DNA from: JBCCIM01 sp965263205
Lineage (GTDB): Bacteria > Bacteroidota > Rhodothermia > Rhodothermales > JAHQVL01
Direction: 5' to 3'
DNA length: 64,000 nt
NCBI GenBank assembly: GCA_965263205.1
Contig: CBDHHF010000013.1
Span: 186,001 to 250,000 of the forward strand
Part shown: piece by piece, positions 51,586-60,763 of the stretch
Layout: each line of letters begins with the position of its first letter
How positions within the stretch are numbered: the first letter of the stretch is position 1
Made by a program: the position numbers and the translations under genes
The notes under the pieces: generated by a model
Told to the model about the DNA's origin: nothing
Database searches by the model: none
The model's input: only the letters and a program-made list of their open reading frames with translations

Positions 51586-52680
51586 TTGGCGCATACATCC
51601 GATTCTGACACGACGATTGACGCTACCGTTACAAAAGAAACAATCAAATCTTGGCCCAAAGCAGAACTCCATTGTCATCTCGATGGCTCGCTCCGGCTCA
51701 GCACCTTGCTCGAAGAAGCAACAAATCAGGGCAAACTCGACATCTTGCCGGCCGATAACATCGAAGGTCTCCAGCGTATCCTGAAAGACATTGATGCGTC
51801 GGATACCCTCGAAGCGTATCTCTCCTGGTTTAAGTACTCCATACCCATTATGCAATCCTACGAGACATTACGGAGGATTGCCTACGAATTGGCAGAAGAC
51901 AATGCTGCCGAAAATGTGAAGTACCTCGAAGTTCGCTTTGCACCTATTTTGCACCGGGAAGAAGGACTAAGCCTTGAAGCCGTGATGGATGCCGTCCTGG
52001 AGGGGCTCCAACAGGCTAAAAAAGACTTTGGCATCACAACATCTGTTATCATTTGCGGATTGCGTGATCGGTTTGAAAGTGCTTCGTTCAGACAGGCTGA
52101 ACTGGCTGTGCAGTACAAAGACAAAGGCGTCACGGCGTTCGACCTCGCCGGCGGCGAAGCCGGTAATCCTTCAACAGACCACCTGAGCGCCTTCTACTAC
52201 GCGCGCAACAATCTCCTCAACCTGACCATTCATGCAGGCGAATCATGGGGCCCCGACTCCATTCGCCAGGCGCTTTTCTTTTGCGGGGCACACCGCATCG
52301 GTCATGGTACCTCCCTGCACCAGGATCCTGAACTTGTCAAGTACATGGTGGATCGGCAGATTCCGCTCGAAATTTGTCCGACCAGCAACGTGCAAACCAA
52401 GGTTGTTGAAAGCTACGCCGCGCATCCACTCAAGCAATATGTTGATGCCGGCATTCCGGTAACCATCAATACGGACAATCGCCTTTTCAGCCGGACTACC
52501 GTTACCGAGGAGTTGTGGCACGTGTATGACAAATGCGACGTCTCCCTCGCGCAGCTGCGTGAGATTGTGCTCAATGGCTTCCGCTACAGCTTTTTACCGT
52601 GGGCACAGCGACAGGATATGTTATCCACTGCGATCGAGGCCTTTCCGCTGCCGGCAACGCCCAATACCCCAGTATGGTAG
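51586..52680 (+). CDS. add: Adenosine deaminase
   Basis: A 364-residue metallohydrolase of purine salvage. Zinc and catalytic residues: HCHLDGSLR, the Glu in HAGESWGP, His in HRIGHGTSL and the Asp in NTDNRLFS. ICPTSNV is present. The start is TTG at 51586; no ATG provides the N-terminus, and the conserved KAELHCHLDG begins about 25 residues in. Its last four codons lie in the first unit of a 14-bp tandem repeat. Confidence 0.92.
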   Translation: MAHTSDSDTTIDATVTKETIKSWPKAELHCHLDGSLRLSTLLEEATNQGKLDILPADNIEGLQRILKDIDASDTLEAYLSWFKYSIPIMQSYETLRRIAYELAEDNAAENVKYLEVRFAPILHREEGLSLEAVMDAVLEGLQQAKKDFGITTSVIICGLRDRFESASFRQAELAVQYKDKGVTAFDLAGGEAGNPSTDHLSAFYYARNNLLNLTIHAGESWGPDSIRQALFFCGAHRIGHGTSLHQDPELVKYMVDRQIPLEICPTSNVQTKVVESYAAHPLKQYVDAGIPVTINTDNRLFSRTTVTEELWHVYDKCDVSLAQLREIVLNGFRYSFLPWAQRQDMLSTAIEAFPLPATPNTPVW

Positions 52681-52710
52681 TGCCAGTATGGTAGTGCCAG
52701 TATGGTAGCG
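52669..52710. repeat. Three tandem 14-bp repeats at the add 3' end
   Basis: CCAGTATGGTAGTG three times without gaps (the last ends GCG). The first unit contains the add codons Pro-Val-Trp and its TAG stop. Confidence 0.8.
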
Positions 52711-52822
52711 CTTGGTTAATTCTCCATTGATTAGGGCTGCACGCTGGATGTGACGAAAACATGTCTGGAATGAAAATGTATCTTCTTTCCTTTTATTAAG
52801 CTTTTAATTCAGTTCTTAATCG

Positions 52823-54103
52823 ATGAACAAGGTTGTACGGTCTACAGATAGCTTGTTGGGAGAGGTAACGCTACCGGCAGACAAGTCCATCGCGATCCGC
52901 TCTGCATTGATGGCAGCGCTCAGCAACGGCACCTCACAGATAGTCAATTTCCCTAACTCGGCTGATCCGCAATCGGCCTTGTCATGCCTGCGCCAGCTTG
53001 GCGTATCGATTGAGGAAGATGAAGACGGCATTCTGATTGTCGAAGGAGTTGGCCTGCATGGGCTCAAACCTGCTGATAAACCGATCGATTGCGGCAATTC
53101 GGGGACCACGATGCGGCTCATCAGCGGCATCCTGGCCGGCCAATCGTTTGATAGTGTGTTGACGGGCGATGCCTCACTCAATAGCCGGCCCATGAAGCGT
53201 ATTTCGGACCCGCTGCACGCAATGGGCGCCTCCCTCACGCTGACCGACGGACTACCGCCGATTCACATCAAAGGCGGCGAACCGATGAAAGGCATCAACT
53301 ACACCTTACCGATGGCCTCTGCGCAGGTGAAATCGTGCGTACTGCTTGCCGGACTGTACGCCGAAGGTGAGACAACAGTGATCGAATCCAAACCTTCGCG
53401 TGACCACACAGAGCGGATGCTTGGCCTCGACACACTGGAGATGAACGGCCTCCGCCACATCACCATCAACAAAGGGCACACCATTCCTGCCGGCACCTGG
53501 GCGGTGCCACGCGACTTCTCAGCCGCAGCGTTTTTCCTTGTCGCCGGTGCCATCATCCCACATGCTGAAATCAAAATTCGTGGTGTAGGCATCAATACCT
53601 CGCGTAGCGCTTTGTTGGATGTACTGCGCGCCATGGGCGCCAACATTCAACTTGAAAATGAACGCAGTCATGCCGGCGAGCCCATTGCCGACATCACGGT
53701 TCGCTCCTCGCGCTTACATGGCGTCAAAATCAGTGGCGACGTAATCCCAATACTCATCGACGAAATTCCGATTCTCGCTGTAGCTGCTGCGTTTGCTGAA
53801 GGCCGCACCGAAATCCGCGAAGCTGAGGAGTTACGCGTCAAAGAAACGGACCGGATCGATGCCATGGTCAAAAACATGCGACTCCTGGGCGCTGACATTG
53901 AAGAGTTTGAAGACGGGATGGCCATCACAGGTGGTAAAACGTTAAAAGGGAGCACTGTCGAGAGCTACGATGACCACCGTATTGCCATGGCCATGGGCGT
54001 TGCCGGCCTTGCCTGCGAAGGCGCAATGTGTATCAAAGACGCAGAATGCGCCAGCGTTTCCTTCCCCGACTTCTGGCTACAGCTGGAAAACCTGGTGGTT
54101 TGA
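52823..54103 (+). CDS. aroA: 3-phosphoshikimate 1-carboxyvinyltransferase (EPSP synthase)
   Basis: A 426-residue shikimate-pathway enzyme. PADKSIAIRSALMAAL, CGNSGTTMRLISG, SRPMKRI, SAQVKSC, and the late motifs LRVKETDRIDAM and DDHRIAMAMG are all in place. Each half forms the inverse-barrel domain. The gene ends with TGA overlapping the start of a heptad repeat block. It is convergent with the MGMT-like gene. Confidence 0.94.
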   Translation: MNKVVRSTDSLLGEVTLPADKSIAIRSALMAALSNGTSQIVNFPNSADPQSALSCLRQLGVSIEEDEDGILIVEGVGLHGLKPADKPIDCGNSGTTMRLISGILAGQSFDSVLTGDASLNSRPMKRISDPLHAMGASLTLTDGLPPIHIKGGEPMKGINYTLPMASAQVKSCVLLAGLYAEGETTVIESKPSRDHTERMLGLDTLEMNGLRHITINKGHTIPAGTWAVPRDFSAAAFFLVAGAIIPHAEIKIRGVGINTSRSALLDVLRAMGANIQLENERSHAGEPIADITVRSSRLHGVKISGDVIPILIDEIPILAVAAAFAEGRTEIREAEELRVKETDRIDAMVKNMRLLGADIEEFEDGMAITGGKTLKGSTVESYDDHRIAMAMGVAGLACEGAMCIKDAECASVSFPDFWLQLENLVV

Positions 54104-54130
54104 TTTTCGATTTTCGATTTTCGAAGGTCG
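54103..54130. repeat. Heptanucleotide repeat, CGAAAAT/CGGCATT family, site 4a
   Basis: ATTTTCG three times and AAGGTCG, beginning at the last base of the aroA stop (TGATTTTCG, exactly as at tadA). Confidence 0.8.
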
Positions 54131-54159
54131 ATTGACTTGGCCAAATGAGCAGAATAAAT

Positions 54160-54201
54160 CGGCATTCGGCATTCGACAATCGGCATTCGAAAATCGAAAA
54201 T
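54160..54201. repeat. Heptanucleotide repeat, CGAAAAT/CGGCATT family, site 4b (six units)
   Basis: CGGCATT, CGGCATT, CGACAAT, CGGCATT, CGAAAAT, CGAAAAT in register; it ends just before the MGMT-like stop codon. Confidence 0.85.
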
Positions 54202-54207
54202 TCCCTC

Positions 54208-54540
54208 CTACCCTTCTTCGCCGGGAATCCAGCGGTGGGCCTTCATGTTGATGCGTCCGTTGTCGTTGAACGTGACCCCTTCAGAGCGTAGCCTTTCTTC
54301 CATCAGGTACGGCGTTTCGAAAAGCTGACTGGCAGTTAATTCTCCTGTGCGGTTCACTACGCGATGGCAGGGCAATCCTTTGTCGCCGGCTGCCTTCATC
54401 GCCCACCCTACGGTACGCGCTGCACCTTTTTTGCCCAGGTAGGTTGCGATATCCCCATACGTGGTGACTTTACCGAGTGGAATTTCGGCTACCACGTCCC
54501 ATACTTGCTCAAAGAACTTACCGGACTTGGAATCGGACAT
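54208..54540 (-). CDS. Short MGMT-family DNA alkyltransferase-like protein
   Basis: A 110-residue protein corresponding to the C-terminal DNA-binding domain of O6-methylguanine-DNA methyltransferase. The helix-turn-helix with KVTTYGDIATYLG and AARTVGWAM is followed by PCHRVV. The active-site Cys is present, unlike typical ATL proteins that have PWHRV. No N-terminal domain. It could be a minimal repair enzyme or a lesion-recognition factor. Confidence 0.85.
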   Translation of the reverse strand: MSDSKSGKFFEQVWDVVAEIPLGKVTTYGDIATYLGKKGAARTVGWAMKAAGDKGLPCHRVVNRTGELTASQLFETPYLMEERLRSEGVTFNDNGRINMKAHRWIPGEEG

Positions 54541-54555
54541 AACTTCAGTATCCAG

Positions 54556-56139
54556 CTATCTGATGGGTTGAATATTTTGTTGCCTGATCTTCGCTGCACC
54601 ACTCCCAGTACCACCAAAGGTGTAAATTTGTAAGTTCAGTGTTTCCAATTCGCTCCCTGGTACAGGGAAGTGCACAGGCGTTCCCTCGGTTAAGTCGCCC
54701 CAGCCGCGATCGTCGAAATACTCCAGACCACTTGAGGTACTCAGCGTCTCCCAACGCTTCTCGTGTTTGAGTTGAGCCCACAGACTTGCCGCTTCAAGAT
54801 GGCTCTGGCGATCAGATATATTGCCGGCCCCATTTGCAGCACCCGCCGGTGGTAATTCACCATTGGTGACGCGTGTCTTATTGATGAGGTCGGCTGCCTG
54901 TTGTAGATCGCCGCCCGTATGCAAGAGGCCCTCTGCCATCAGGAGATCCATTTCAGCCAACAGCATATAGGCCATCGGTCCCGTAGCGTTTGCATTGATA
55001 TAATCTTGCCAGCGCCTGTGATTGTGTGAGGAATAATGATACGTCCCGTGGATTGCAGGAAAAGGTCCGTTGTTACCCTGAAACTGCGTGTATTTCCCGT
55101 TCACAAATGGATTTCGACCATCACCTCCTACAATCCGGCGGTCGCTTGTTGCGATTTCAAAGACTAGTCGCTCTTGCAGCGGTGTATTTTCCCATGCCTC
55201 AAACGCACCTGCTTCGTCTGCTGGCCCCAGCATCTGGTAATCGATCCGCGACCATGTGGTGCCATTAGAAAAGAACCACTTCATACAGTCCCATTCTTCC
55301 TCTTCCCCGTCACTGATTGGAGCAAAGGTAGTCGTCATGCCCTGCTCGATATGTGACATAATCGCCGGCCAGTTGGCAGCTACGCGCTCTGCCGGCGTTC
55401 GTGCGACAAGCGCCATCCACTGTGCAATAAACGAGTGCCCCAACGCCACCAAAGCGGTATTGTCCACATCCAGCCCAAACACCCAATCATCTGATGCACT
55501 GATGGAAAACGCGTTGGCAGTTGCGGTTGCAATAGCCTCTTCCATTTGCGAGACGGCTGCTGCCATCACGTCCGCGTAGGGCCTAAGCGGTAGTTCTACA
55601 TCGCCACGTGCAACAGCTTCCAGATCAACCTGATCATCTACAACAAACGCCTGGTCAAAAATGAGGGCGAGATAGGCATGTGCCCACGCCCGGTTGAACT
55701 GTGCAAAAGCACGCAGTCGGCGCGGATCCTGGGATGACGTAATGGCGCCCGCTTCTTCCAATACAGTTAGCTGCCGTAAAATATCATTGGCATTAGCAAT
55801 CACGCCATATGAACCAAACCATGGCCGCTCGATAGACGTGCGCCAGTTGTAAGCGGGATCGTTATTCCAGGCAATTCGAGGCTCCGATGACATATCGCGC
55901 ATGCCCCAATTTGCCCAGGAAGACGAATTGGCATCCGCCATGGTTTGGAGCATCATGGATTCACCACACCCTTGACGCTCCCAGTTTGCTGCAAACAGAG
56001 TCCCTGCGAGCGCTTCCACTTCTTCAAACGTAAAGCTTGTCCGCTGACCGGGTAACATGCTCTCGTTTTCTACCGAGAGCTCCTGGCAGCCGGCCAGTAA
56101 CAAGAAACCGCAAAGCGCAAATCGTTTAAGGTCGATCAT
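54556..56139 (-). CDS. SusD/RagB family outer-membrane nutrient-binding lipoprotein
   Basis: A 527-residue lipoprotein; lipobox LLLAGC, Cys near residue 18. TPR-like helices lie in the N-terminal half (FNRAWAHAYLALIFDQAF). The C-terminal part has the LLMAEGLLHTGG and AADLINKTRVTNGELP segments typical of SusD. It caps the SusC channel encoded 2 bp upstream on the same strand. No glycoside hydrolase or regulator adjoins the pair, so its substrate is not suggested. Confidence 0.9.
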   Translation of the reverse strand: MIDLKRFALCGFLLLAGCQELSVENESMLPGQRTSFTFEEVEALAGTLFAANWERQGCGESMMLQTMADANSSSWANWGMRDMSSEPRIAWNNDPAYNWRTSIERPWFGSYGVIANANDILRQLTVLEEAGAITSSQDPRRLRAFAQFNRAWAHAYLALIFDQAFVVDDQVDLEAVARGDVELPLRPYADVMAAAVSQMEEAIATATANAFSISASDDWVFGLDVDNTALVALGHSFIAQWMALVARTPAERVAANWPAIMSHIEQGMTTTFAPISDGEEEEWDCMKWFFSNGTTWSRIDYQMLGPADEAGAFEAWENTPLQERLVFEIATSDRRIVGGDGRNPFVNGKYTQFQGNNGPFPAIHGTYHYSSHNHRRWQDYINANATGPMAYMLLAEMDLLMAEGLLHTGGDLQQAADLINKTRVTNGELPPAGAANGAGNISDRQSHLEAASLWAQLKHEKRWETLSTSSGLEYFDDRGWGDLTEGTPVHFPVPGSELETLNLQIYTFGGTGSGAAKIRQQNIQPIR

Positions 56140-56141
56140 AA

Positions 56142-59100
56142 CTAAAACTGAATTTCCAGTTTGGCGGTAAAGGATCTGTAGTTAGGGTAGCCGAGTTGGT
56201 CGTAACGGTACAAGGTGGCATCTTGCCCGACATTGCCGGCACTATTGGCCACGCTTCCTACTTCGGGATCGAATCCCGAGTAGTTTGACGTAACGAGCAA
56301 GTTTCTTGCAGTTACACCAATAGTCAGCTGGCGCAACAAATTACCCATCATGTTACCCAACTGACGGGATGAAAATGTGTAGCTGACGGCAACTTCACGC
56401 AGCTTCACAAAAGAGGCATCTTCCACAAAATGCGAACTGGCAGTTGCAAGCTGCTGGTAGTATGCAAGGGGCTTTTTGAAGGCATCTTGTTTGCCGGCTT
56501 GATCTAGATCAGCGGAGCGTCTGACATTGTACCCCATAAGCCGCGTGAAATTAAAAACATCCCCTCCAATCTGCGCATTCCACAACATACGCGCGCGCCA
56601 ACCGCCATACCTGAAGTTTACGGGTAATCCAATAGTAACGTCTGGCAGCGTCTGCCCAATGGGTCCCTGCCAAATTCCGCGTTCGTTGCTTTCCAGGATG
56701 GGTACACCCCATAAATAGCTAATACCATCCACGACAACCGTAGTCCCCCAAAGGTTTTTCTCAATCCCCTCCATAAACGTATTGCCTTCACCAACAGCAA
56801 CCACATACCCTTCATCATTAACATTGAACAGGCCTGGATCTACACCTGTAGGAAGTTCATCGAGAGAGGTTAATGCACGGCTCCCGTACAGCGTCCCCAA
56901 CTCACGGCCTTCATCAAAGTAAAAATCCGAAAATGGACCGCCGGTAAAGCTCCGCATAGGAAGGGCGGTCAATTCCTGATCAAGCATGTCTATTGTGAGG
57001 CCAATATCGAGCGTAGCTCGCCTGTTGTGCAACAGTGTTGCGCGTAAGCTAGCTTCCCACGATGTACTTTCGAGGGTACCGCCGTTTTGCCACTGACCGT
57101 CCACATTAAAAAAACCAGGTAATGGAGCAAAGAACAATAAGTCTTCGGTTTTACGGTCTTCGTAAAGCAATTCCAGAAAGACACGATCAGCAATGGCAAC
57201 ATCTAGCCCCACTTCCAGCCCGGTAGTTTGCTCCGGACGTAACGCAGTATTCCCAAGCTGGCTACGACCAAGCTCGCTACGAGGTAAATCGATACCTGCT
57301 TCGCGTAACAAAGGATATTGGGCGTCAAATTGAGGTCGACCGCCAGCGGTACCATACCCGGCAAAAAGTTTAAACCTGTTAATAGGTATCGTCCATAATC
57401 CTTCACGCGCCAGGTCGTACCCGCCTCGTACACGATAATAATGCTGCCAACGCTCGGATGACCCAAATAGAGAATTACCCTCCACGACGTACATGCCATC
57501 AAGCGTCAATTTGTTTTTATAGGATATTCCGGCAGCACCAATCCAGACGTCTGCAAGAATTTTTTGACGGCTTTGTCCATTAAATTCAAATGCGGAGTAT
57601 ATCAACGACTCCGGCAACCTGGTCCCGGAAAATCGCGTCTTCCCTTCCGTGCGTTCGTGCCGGTACCCTAGTCTTGCATGCCAGGCAAATGGTCGCGTAT
57701 CAAACTTGAATCTTGCATCAGCTTCATACATCAACGTTTCAGTCTCCCCTTTCCTGCGAAAGTCCGATGCGCCGGGGGATAAATTGCTTCCCCCAAATAC
57801 ATAATCTTCATCGGAGGCTTCTCGCTGATCTTGCTCCACCCTATCGTACGCAGCTGAGGCTTCCAACGTAAGCCAGTCAACAGGTTGATACAAACCGGCA
57901 ACGTGTCCAAGTATGCGCGTACGATCGTTTGAAAACTGCGCGTTTTCGTAGATATAAAAAGGATTGTTATACCTTAAAAACGCATCAATACCATTCAAAG
58001 CCCCGCCCGTTCTATTGGTGGCTTTCAGATTAGATGCAGGCGTGGCGAGTATTGCTGCTGCAATTGGGTTGAACTCAACCGCGCCTGGAGAAGACACTGT
58101 TCCAAGCGGAGAAACGGTAGGCACGTCATTTGAAGAAATCCCGAAGCTGCCCGATCCGGAGAAAGAGAGGTTTCTTAATACGCGGTGATCGACGTTCACA
58201 CGCGCAGTTTGCCGGCTGAACCCATTCCAGGGCTGGATAATGCCGGCATCGTTCAGATTAGAAAATGATCCGTGGTAGTTGGTCTTTGCATTATTACCGC
58301 TGATACCAATGTAATTGGTGTACGCTACCCCTTGTTTAAAAAACTGATCAGCAGCATTGAAGGTGGGATTGGGAAAGGGATTATCGTAAAACGTAACGCC
58401 ATTAATACCGGAGTCCGTCACGGCATCTAAACCAAACGGAACAACATCACCCTGAAAATTAACAAATTCACCCGTGGGGGAAAGCAGCAAGTTATGCGAC
58501 TGGTTGATCGGTATGCTTTGCCCCAGGCTATTTAGCCCTATCTCATTGCGCAGCGTAATGCGCATCTGATTTAACGGGACGTCACCCATGCCGCGTTGCG
58601 TTTCAATGATCACAACCCCGGCCTGCCCACGAGAGCCGTACTCGGTCGCGCCGGCGATGCCTTTTATCACCTCTACATTCGCCACGTCGATGGCGTCCAA
58701 ATCAAGCTGATCTGCACTCAGGTAGACGCCATCAACGATGAACAGGGGCTGATTGCTACCCGTGATGGACGTTGCACCACGTAATCGCACAGACCACGCG
58801 TCTCCGGGTGTGCCCGAGTTCTTGAGGACCGAGACACCGGCAAGCTCCCCCTGCAATGACGCAACAGGCGAATCTCCCACTGCTTGCGAGAGCGCATCGC
58901 GCCGTAATTGGAATCCATTGGCAACAGGAGGTATTGGTGAGCCTACCAACAAGCCAGGGCCAATATTCGGGTTAGGCTCCAGCAAAAAATCATGCGTCTG
59001 CACGCCGCGCTCCAGCGTGATCATTCTGCTTGTTTGGTTATATCCAATAAAGGATACCGTTACCTCCAGCTCCTGTCCTTTTGCTAATCGACCAGGAATG

Positions 59101-59303
59101 GAAAGCTCATACTGTCCGTTCAGGTCGGTTGACCCACCAATGAGCAAGTCATACAGCACCACATTCGCCCCGGGGAGCGGTACGCCGTTTTCATCCACCA
59201 CCGTTCCATTCACAATTGCACGCTGCGCGTTTGCTATGCCAGGTAGCATCACACCAGACATGAGTAGCAGGCAATACATCACACGTGCCAGCACCAGTTT
59301 CAT
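56142..59303 (-). CDS. SusC/RagA family TonB-dependent outer-membrane transporter
   Basis: A 1053-residue receptor. Signal peptide (1-26), carboxypeptidase-D regulatory-like domain (VNGTVVDENGVPLPGANV, to about 115), plug domain (about 130-240: SVLKNSGTPGDAWSVRLRGA, FIVDGVYL, VEVIKGIAGATEYGSRGQAG) and a long beta-barrel ending TAKLEIQF. It lies 2 bp before susD. TonB-energised uptake of a glycan, peptide or other large solute is expected. Confidence 0.92.
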   Translation of the reverse strand: MKLVLARVMYCLLLMSGVMLPGIANAQRAIVNGTVVDENGVPLPGANVVLYDLLIGGSTDLNGQYELSIPGRLAKGQELEVTVSFIGYNQTSRMITLERGVQTHDFLLEPNPNIGPGLLVGSPIPPVANGFQLRRDALSQAVGDSPVASLQGELAGVSVLKNSGTPGDAWSVRLRGATSITGSNQPLFIVDGVYLSADQLDLDAIDVANVEVIKGIAGATEYGSRGQAGVVIIETQRGMGDVPLNQMRITLRNEIGLNSLGQSIPINQSHNLLLSPTGEFVNFQGDVVPFGLDAVTDSGINGVTFYDNPFPNPTFNAADQFFKQGVAYTNYIGISGNNAKTNYHGSFSNLNDAGIIQPWNGFSRQTARVNVDHRVLRNLSFSGSGSFGISSNDVPTVSPLGTVSSPGAVEFNPIAAAILATPASNLKATNRTGGALNGIDAFLRYNNPFYIYENAQFSNDRTRILGHVAGLYQPVDWLTLEASAAYDRVEQDQREASDEDYVFGGSNLSPGASDFRRKGETETLMYEADARFKFDTRPFAWHARLGYRHERTEGKTRFSGTRLPESLIYSAFEFNGQSRQKILADVWIGAAGISYKNKLTLDGMYVVEGNSLFGSSERWQHYYRVRGGYDLAREGLWTIPINRFKLFAGYGTAGGRPQFDAQYPLLREAGIDLPRSELGRSQLGNTALRPEQTTGLEVGLDVAIADRVFLELLYEDRKTEDLLFFAPLPGFFNVDGQWQNGGTLESTSWEASLRATLLHNRRATLDIGLTIDMLDQELTALPMRSFTGGPFSDFYFDEGRELGTLYGSRALTSLDELPTGVDPGLFNVNDEGYVVAVGEGNTFMEGIEKNLWGTTVVVDGISYLWGVPILESNERGIWQGPIGQTLPDVTIGLPVNFRYGGWRARMLWNAQIGGDVFNFTRLMGYNVRRSADLDQAGKQDAFKKPLAYYQQLATASSHFVEDASFVKLREVAVSYTFSSRQLGNMMGNLLRQLTIGVTARNLLVTSNYSGFDPEVGSVANSAGNVGQDATLYRYDQLGYPNYRSFTAKLEIQF

Positions 59304-59447
59304 CGTTAATACGCGGGGGTTTGAATTTCAGGGGTAGATATAACCTGCAAATAGCTATGTAACCTGATTTGTACGGATGCTTCAGGAGCATGGCACGGAA
59401 AGAGGAGCATAAAACGCGAAGTACTGCCCCAAAACCGTCGGTGGTCA

Positions 59448-59480
59448 CAAAAAAAGAGGCCTCCTCGAAAGGAGACCTCT
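59448..59480 (-). terminator. Intrinsic terminator of the prohibitin-like gene
   Basis: AGAGGCCTCCT, loop CGAA, AGGAGACCTCT (one mismatch); seven T follow on the minus strand. It lies 48 bp past the stop. Confidence 0.85.
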
Positions 59481-59528
59481 ACGATACAATCAAATTTTGA
59501 TTGATGCTAATATTAATTCAAAAAAGCC

Positions 59529-60362
59529 TTACTGATTGCCAAGGATTACCGGAAGGCCGCTTTCGCCCCCACCAACAATCACAGTTTTTGAATTAGGAGA
59601 ATTAGCAAGCTGCTGCGTGGCTTCGATGCCCTTAAAGCGCAAGAATTCAGGAGACAGGCTCTCGGTGATAATCCGCTGGTATTCAGCCTGACCTGTTGCT
59701 TCGATTTTCTTACGCTGCGCTTCGAGGCTGTCTTTTTGCAGCGTGAAGTAGTACCGTTCCACGGCCTGCTCTTCCGTCAATTTCTCTTCGATGGCGCGCT
59801 GAATCTGCTCGGGCAGACCAATATTACGAATCAGGATCGCTTCAACTCGTACAAACTGCTCTTCAACGCCAGACTTGACGCGGTCGATCATTTGTTGTTG
59901 CAACTCGGTTCTGCGCGATGCATACAGCTCTTCTGGTGTATATTGTCCCACAATTTCGCGAGCAGCACTACGCAGTTCAGGCTGCACGAGCTTTACGTAA
60001 TAATCCGTGCCATACGTGGTATGCAAACGTGGGAGGGTCGCAGCATCAGGGCGCCAGCGAACGGACACGTCCATGCTAATGGAAAGACCCTCAGATGAAA
60101 GCGCCGTAATTGGTTCGAGTTCTTCCTGTACACGCACGTCGTACTTGATCAGGTTTACCCAGGGTGGATGAATGTTTAGTCCTTCCCCGTATGTCTCATC
60201 GAGATCGGTACCTGAGAGCACACTATACTTGACGCCGGCCTGACCGGAGCCAATGGTGGTGGTCATACATCCGCCGGCAACAGCTGCGATGATGATAAAT
60301 AACACCAATCCAAATACCATTCTGGATGCTGCCTGTGTAAGATTGGGATAATTGTTCGCCAT
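59529..60362 (-). CDS. Prohibitin/SPFH domain membrane protein
   Basis: A 277-residue protein with one N-terminal membrane span (MVFGLVLFIIIAAVAGG, residues 15-31) and an SPFH/band-7 domain (about 35-215): GSGQAGVKYSVLSG, GLNIHPPWV, VRVQEELEPITALSSEGLSISMDVSVRWR. A long helical segment follows (EEKLTEEQAVERYYFTLQKD). SPFH proteins form ring-like scaffolds and modulate proteases such as FtsH. The FtsH link is known for relatives only. The spacer 60363-60763 has no gene apart from a 14-bp tandem duplication. Confidence 0.9.
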   Translation of the reverse strand: MANNYPNLTQAASRMVFGLVLFIIIAAVAGGCMTTTIGSGQAGVKYSVLSGTDLDETYGEGLNIHPPWVNLIKYDVRVQEELEPITALSSEGLSISMDVSVRWRPDAATLPRLHTTYGTDYYVKLVQPELRSAAREIVGQYTPEELYASRRTELQQQMIDRVKSGVEEQFVRVEAILIRNIGLPEQIQRAIEEKLTEEQAVERYYFTLQKDSLEAQRKKIEATGQAEYQRIITESLSPEFLRFKGIEATQQLANSPNSKTVIVGGGESGLPVILGNQ

Positions 60363-60642
60363 AGCGTTTTGAAAACGTCGTAAGTTGAAACTTGGCGCCA
60401 GAAAAAACCTGGCAGGGGGTGATACCAGTACTGTGCGCTGCTTAAATAGATCTTCTTGTATTGATCCGCGGGCGACACGCAGTATGCCAGGAAGGGCAAT
60501 ACAATATCAATTACAGTATCAGTCCTTTCTGCATCTGGCCAATCCCGTCTACACATTTTCACACATAAAGGTTCAAATGAGTCGATTTTCATTGTCAAAT
60601 CAGGGAATCCAACCACATCCCCACCACAGCATAGACTACGAA

Positions 60643-60670
60643 GGAAGCCACACAGAGGAAGCCACACAGA
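60643..60670. repeat. Tandem 14-bp duplication (GGAAGCCACACAGA)
   Basis: The 14-mer occurs twice in a row in the 401-bp spacer between the prohibitin-like gene and murB, about 95 bp before the murB start. Confidence 0.75.
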
Positions 60671-60763
60671 GCAAGCAACAAGGCTGGCCACAATTCGTTA
60701 GAGCGAACACTCCTTTCAAGCTAACTTTCGCACAGTCACACCTTCACAACTCAGATCAAGTCG

